Below, one piece after another: positions 62,541-64,000 of a stretch of DNA of 64,000 nt. The notes beneath the pieces were generated by a model that saw nothing but the letters and a program-made list of their open reading frames with translations, did no database searches and was not told the origin of the DNA. Position 1 is the first letter of the stretch, and the number at the start of each line of letters is the position of its first letter. The stretch spans positions 141,121 through 205,120 of the forward strand of contig CALXOE010000001.1 of assembly GCA_944389935.1 (NCBI GenBank), given 5' to 3'. This DNA is from an uncultured Victivallis sp. Its GTDB lineage: Bacteria; Verrucomicrobiota; Lentisphaeria; Victivallales; Victivallaceae. The position numbers were made by a program, and so were the translations under genes.

Positions 62541-63593
62541 ATGGGGAATCGGTACAAATATCAGGAGATCACGGAAGCACTGGCGGCGGCGGTGGAACGG
62601 GGAGAATACCGTGACCGGCTGCCGTCGGTCCGGCTGCTCGGGGAACTGTTTCAGGCGAACAGCCGGACGGTTCTGCAGGCGCTGCAGGAACTTGTCGCGC
62701 GCGGGATCGTCACACCGAACGGCAACCGGGGTTACCTGATCAATCGTGCGGGGAACCGGCGGCCCGTGACGGGAAACATCGTGGCGTTCTCCCAGAACGG
62801 CCCGACGCCGGAACGGCTTCTGCGTCCGTCGCCGCAGGTGCTCGAACCGCTCTGCATGGAGTCGGGGAAACGGCTGATTATACTCAACACCTCGGACGAT
62901 TCGCTCTGCGGGATGCGGAATTTCTGGCAGACGCTCTGCGCCGACGGCGTGCTCTTCCTCAACAGCACGCTCAGTCAGGAGGCGGCATACCAGCTCAAAC
63001 TCTCCGGGATTCCGTTCGTGGCGGCGAACCGGATGCCGCGCGAATGGGGAGTGAACTTCGTTGATTTCGATCACGAGAGCGCGCTTCAAATGCTTTTTTC
63101 ACGGCTGATCCGGCAGGGGAAACGCCGCATTGCGATGCTGAACACCCGATTCCCGTTGAATTATTTCCGGGAAATCATCTTTTCGATTTACAGTCGGACC
63201 ATGAACGATTACGCGATTTTCGATCCTGAACTGTTCGGCTATCCGGAGGGGGAAGAGGTCGATGACCTCTATCTGGTCAACACGGTTCTGCGGTGGATGG
63301 AACTGAGACTCCCTCCCGATGCGCTTTACTCCTCGGTTCCGCCGGACCGTTTCTTCGGTGCGCTGAACCGGGCCGGCATACGGCTGCCGGAAGAACTGCC
63401 GCTTTATTTTTCTTACAGTTCCGGGGTATGGGAGGACGCTCCCGAGTTTCCCGGAATTGAGTATCCATACCGTTTGCTGATGCTGAATTTGTGGGAGCTG
63501 CTCAACAAAGTCATCGCTGATCCGGAGCGGCAGCCGGAGGGGGTGCTCATTCCCGCCCGGCTCATCCGGGCCGACGGTACCGAGTGGCAATGA
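62541..63593 (+). CDS. GntR-type regulator with LacI-like sensor domain (second copy)
   Basis: 350 residues. GntR winged helix in the first 70 residues (YQEITEALAAAVERGEYRDR, LPSVRLLGELFQANSRTVLQ, ALQELVARGIVTPNGNRGYL), then a LacI/periplasmic-binding-like domain (VDFDHESALQMLFSRLIRQG, RRIAMLN). The ATG at 62541 starts at the GntR part but has no clear ribosome-binding site; a GTG at 62529 in frame lies inside the third operator repeat. It is followed by a prepilin-like gene with 22 bases between, the same arrangement as at 56498-57547. Confidence 0.85.
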   Translation: MGNRYKYQEITEALAAAVERGEYRDRLPSVRLLGELFQANSRTVLQALQELVARGIVTPNGNRGYLINRAGNRRPVTGNIVAFSQNGPTPERLLRPSPQVLEPLCMESGKRLIILNTSDDSLCGMRNFWQTLCADGVLFLNSTLSQEAAYQLKLSGIPFVAANRMPREWGVNFVDFDHESALQMLFSRLIRQGKRRIAMLNTRFPLNYFREIIFSIYSRTMNDYAIFDPELFGYPEGEEVDDLYLVNTVLRWMELRLPPDALYSSVPPDRFFGALNRAGIRLPEELPLYFSYSSGVWEDAPEFPGIEYPYRLLMLNLWELLNKVIADPERQPEGVLIPARLIRADGTEWQ

Positions 63594-63615
63594 TCGAACC
63601 AGGAAAGAAAACATC

Positions 63616-64000
63616 ATGAAAACACGTTTCACAATGATTGAATTTCTCGTCGTAAAATCTTGTCATATCCATCATTCTTCCCCGGCTTGCGCCCGGCAGT
63701 CGAAAGCGGGATTCTTGGGAGAGAAAGCGGCTCGTAAGAGCGCGTCTCTCTCCGTACCAACCATCCATCAAACACTCCATCAGCCGATCATCGCCGCGCA
63801 ACCCATTCCTGCGCCCGGCAGTACAAGAGAGGGGTTCGGGGGAGAGAAAGCGGCTCGTAAGAGCGCGTCTCTCCCCGTACCGACCATCCATCAAACACTC
63901 CATCGGCCGATCATCGCCGCGCGACAGAGTCTCCGCTCGGCAAGCGGCGAAGTGGAGCAAAAACGCGAAGAAATCTTTCCGCAGAAAAGCGGGAAGATTG
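63616..64000 (+). CDS. Prepilin-like gene, N-terminal part with decoy leader (3' end outside window)
   Basis: ATG at 63616 (AGGAA 11 bases upstream), frame open to the last base of the window (128 codons). The product starts MKTRFTMIEFLVVKSC: the prepilin leader pattern (compare FTLIELLVV) but broken off after VVK. It then runs through a 110-residue insert without hydrophobic core, including two copies of a unit with GEKAARKSASLxVPTIHQTL. By comparison with the gene at 55561-56496, a canonical [17 protein letters not shown] segment should follow outside the window; that is inference. Placed directly behind a GntR-type regulator. Confidence 0.7.
   Translation, partial: MKTRFTMIEFLVVKSCHIHHSSPACARQSKAGFLGEKAARKSASLSVPTIHQTLHQPIIAAQPIPAPGSTREGFGGEKAARKSASLPVPTIHQTLHRPIIAARQSLRSASGEVEQKREEIFPQKSGKI
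63689..63925 (+). repeat. 123-bp in-frame tandem duplication within the prepilin insert
   Basis: Two units begin with GCGCCCGGCAGT (63689 and 63811). The core 63721-63802 matches 63844-63925 with four differences in 82 bases, at an offset of 123 bases (41 codons). Three of the four differences change the amino acid (Ser/Pro, Gln/Arg, Gln/Arg). Unit 2 also holds the 16-base block shared with the insert of the prepilin-like gene at 55561-56496. Confidence 0.85.

Noticed and set aside
63689..63925. CRISPR-like repeat
   Set aside because: Only two long units without spacers and lying in an open reading frame; this is a tandem duplication.

Overview
The window is a continuous, gene-dense bacterial chromosome segment, GC-rich by eye (about 60 percent). 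The organism has a Gram-negative type envelope: BamA, OmpH/Skp, LpxD and L-Ara4N-type lipid A modification genes are present. Prepilin-like proteins carrying the motif [17 protein letters not shown] lie next to GntR-type sugar regulators and large secreted glycoside hydrolases. That combination, with GH4 galactosidase, rhamnose isomerase and GTP-dependent PEP carboxykinase, suggests a carbohydrate-degrading Lentisphaerota (Victivallis-like) bacterium of the PVC group. The taxonomic guess is inference. I saw no rRNA, tRNA, CRISPR array, insertion sequence or phage gene.

Layout. 1-6.4 kb: end of serS, hisC, then the convergent phosphate operon pstSCAB-phoU, preceded by a three-unit 11-bp Pho-box-like repeat. 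6.4-9 kb: an AraC regulator divergent from a GH4 alpha-galactosidase (melA). 9-14 kb: carB and a downstream SpoIIE-type phosphatase. 14-26.9 kb: a long minus-strand run, prs-rplY-pth-rpsF-ssb-rpsR-rplI-dnaB-bamA-mazG-arnB-arnT-arnC, joining translation/replication genes to envelope genes. 26.9-32.1 kb: a deacetylase, an rRNA methylase-like gene, an FAD protein, a CvpA-like protein and a GspE-like protein with degenerate ATPase motifs. 32.3-37.7 kb: a 29-residue basic ribosome-associated microprotein, a TPR protein, rlmN, a 2-hydroxyacid dehydrogenase and rhaA. 37.7-48.1 kb: Sel1 protein, lpxD, ompH, guaB, metG, a GNAT enzyme, a helical anchored protein and pckG. 48.2-52 kb: two tandem paralogues of unknown function, PPK2 and a DUF4886-type hydrolase. 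52-57.6 kb: a tightly coupled operon of GntR/LacI-type regulator, prepilin-like protein and 1170-residue glycoside hydrolase. 57.7-62.3 kb: VOC protein, mechanosensitive channel, uvrB and efp. 62.4-64 kb: a second GntR/LacI-type regulator followed by a second prepilin-like gene that runs off the window.

Most unusual signal. Both prepilin-like genes begin with a truncated 'decoy' leader ([11 protein letters not shown] and FTMIEFLVVKS) followed by a GC-rich insert. In the complete gene the insert is followed by a second, canonical prepilin leader. The two inserts share a 16-base block with one mismatch that is read in different frames, and the second insert holds an in-frame 123-bp tandem duplication whose differences are mostly non-synonymous. 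This looks like a nucleic-acid element, not a protein domain, inserted in prepilin leaders and attached to regulator-prepilin(-hydrolase) cassettes.

Many promoters here fit a sigma-70 pattern (TTGNNN, 16-17 bp, TATATT-like), and several intrinsic terminators mark the transcription units.
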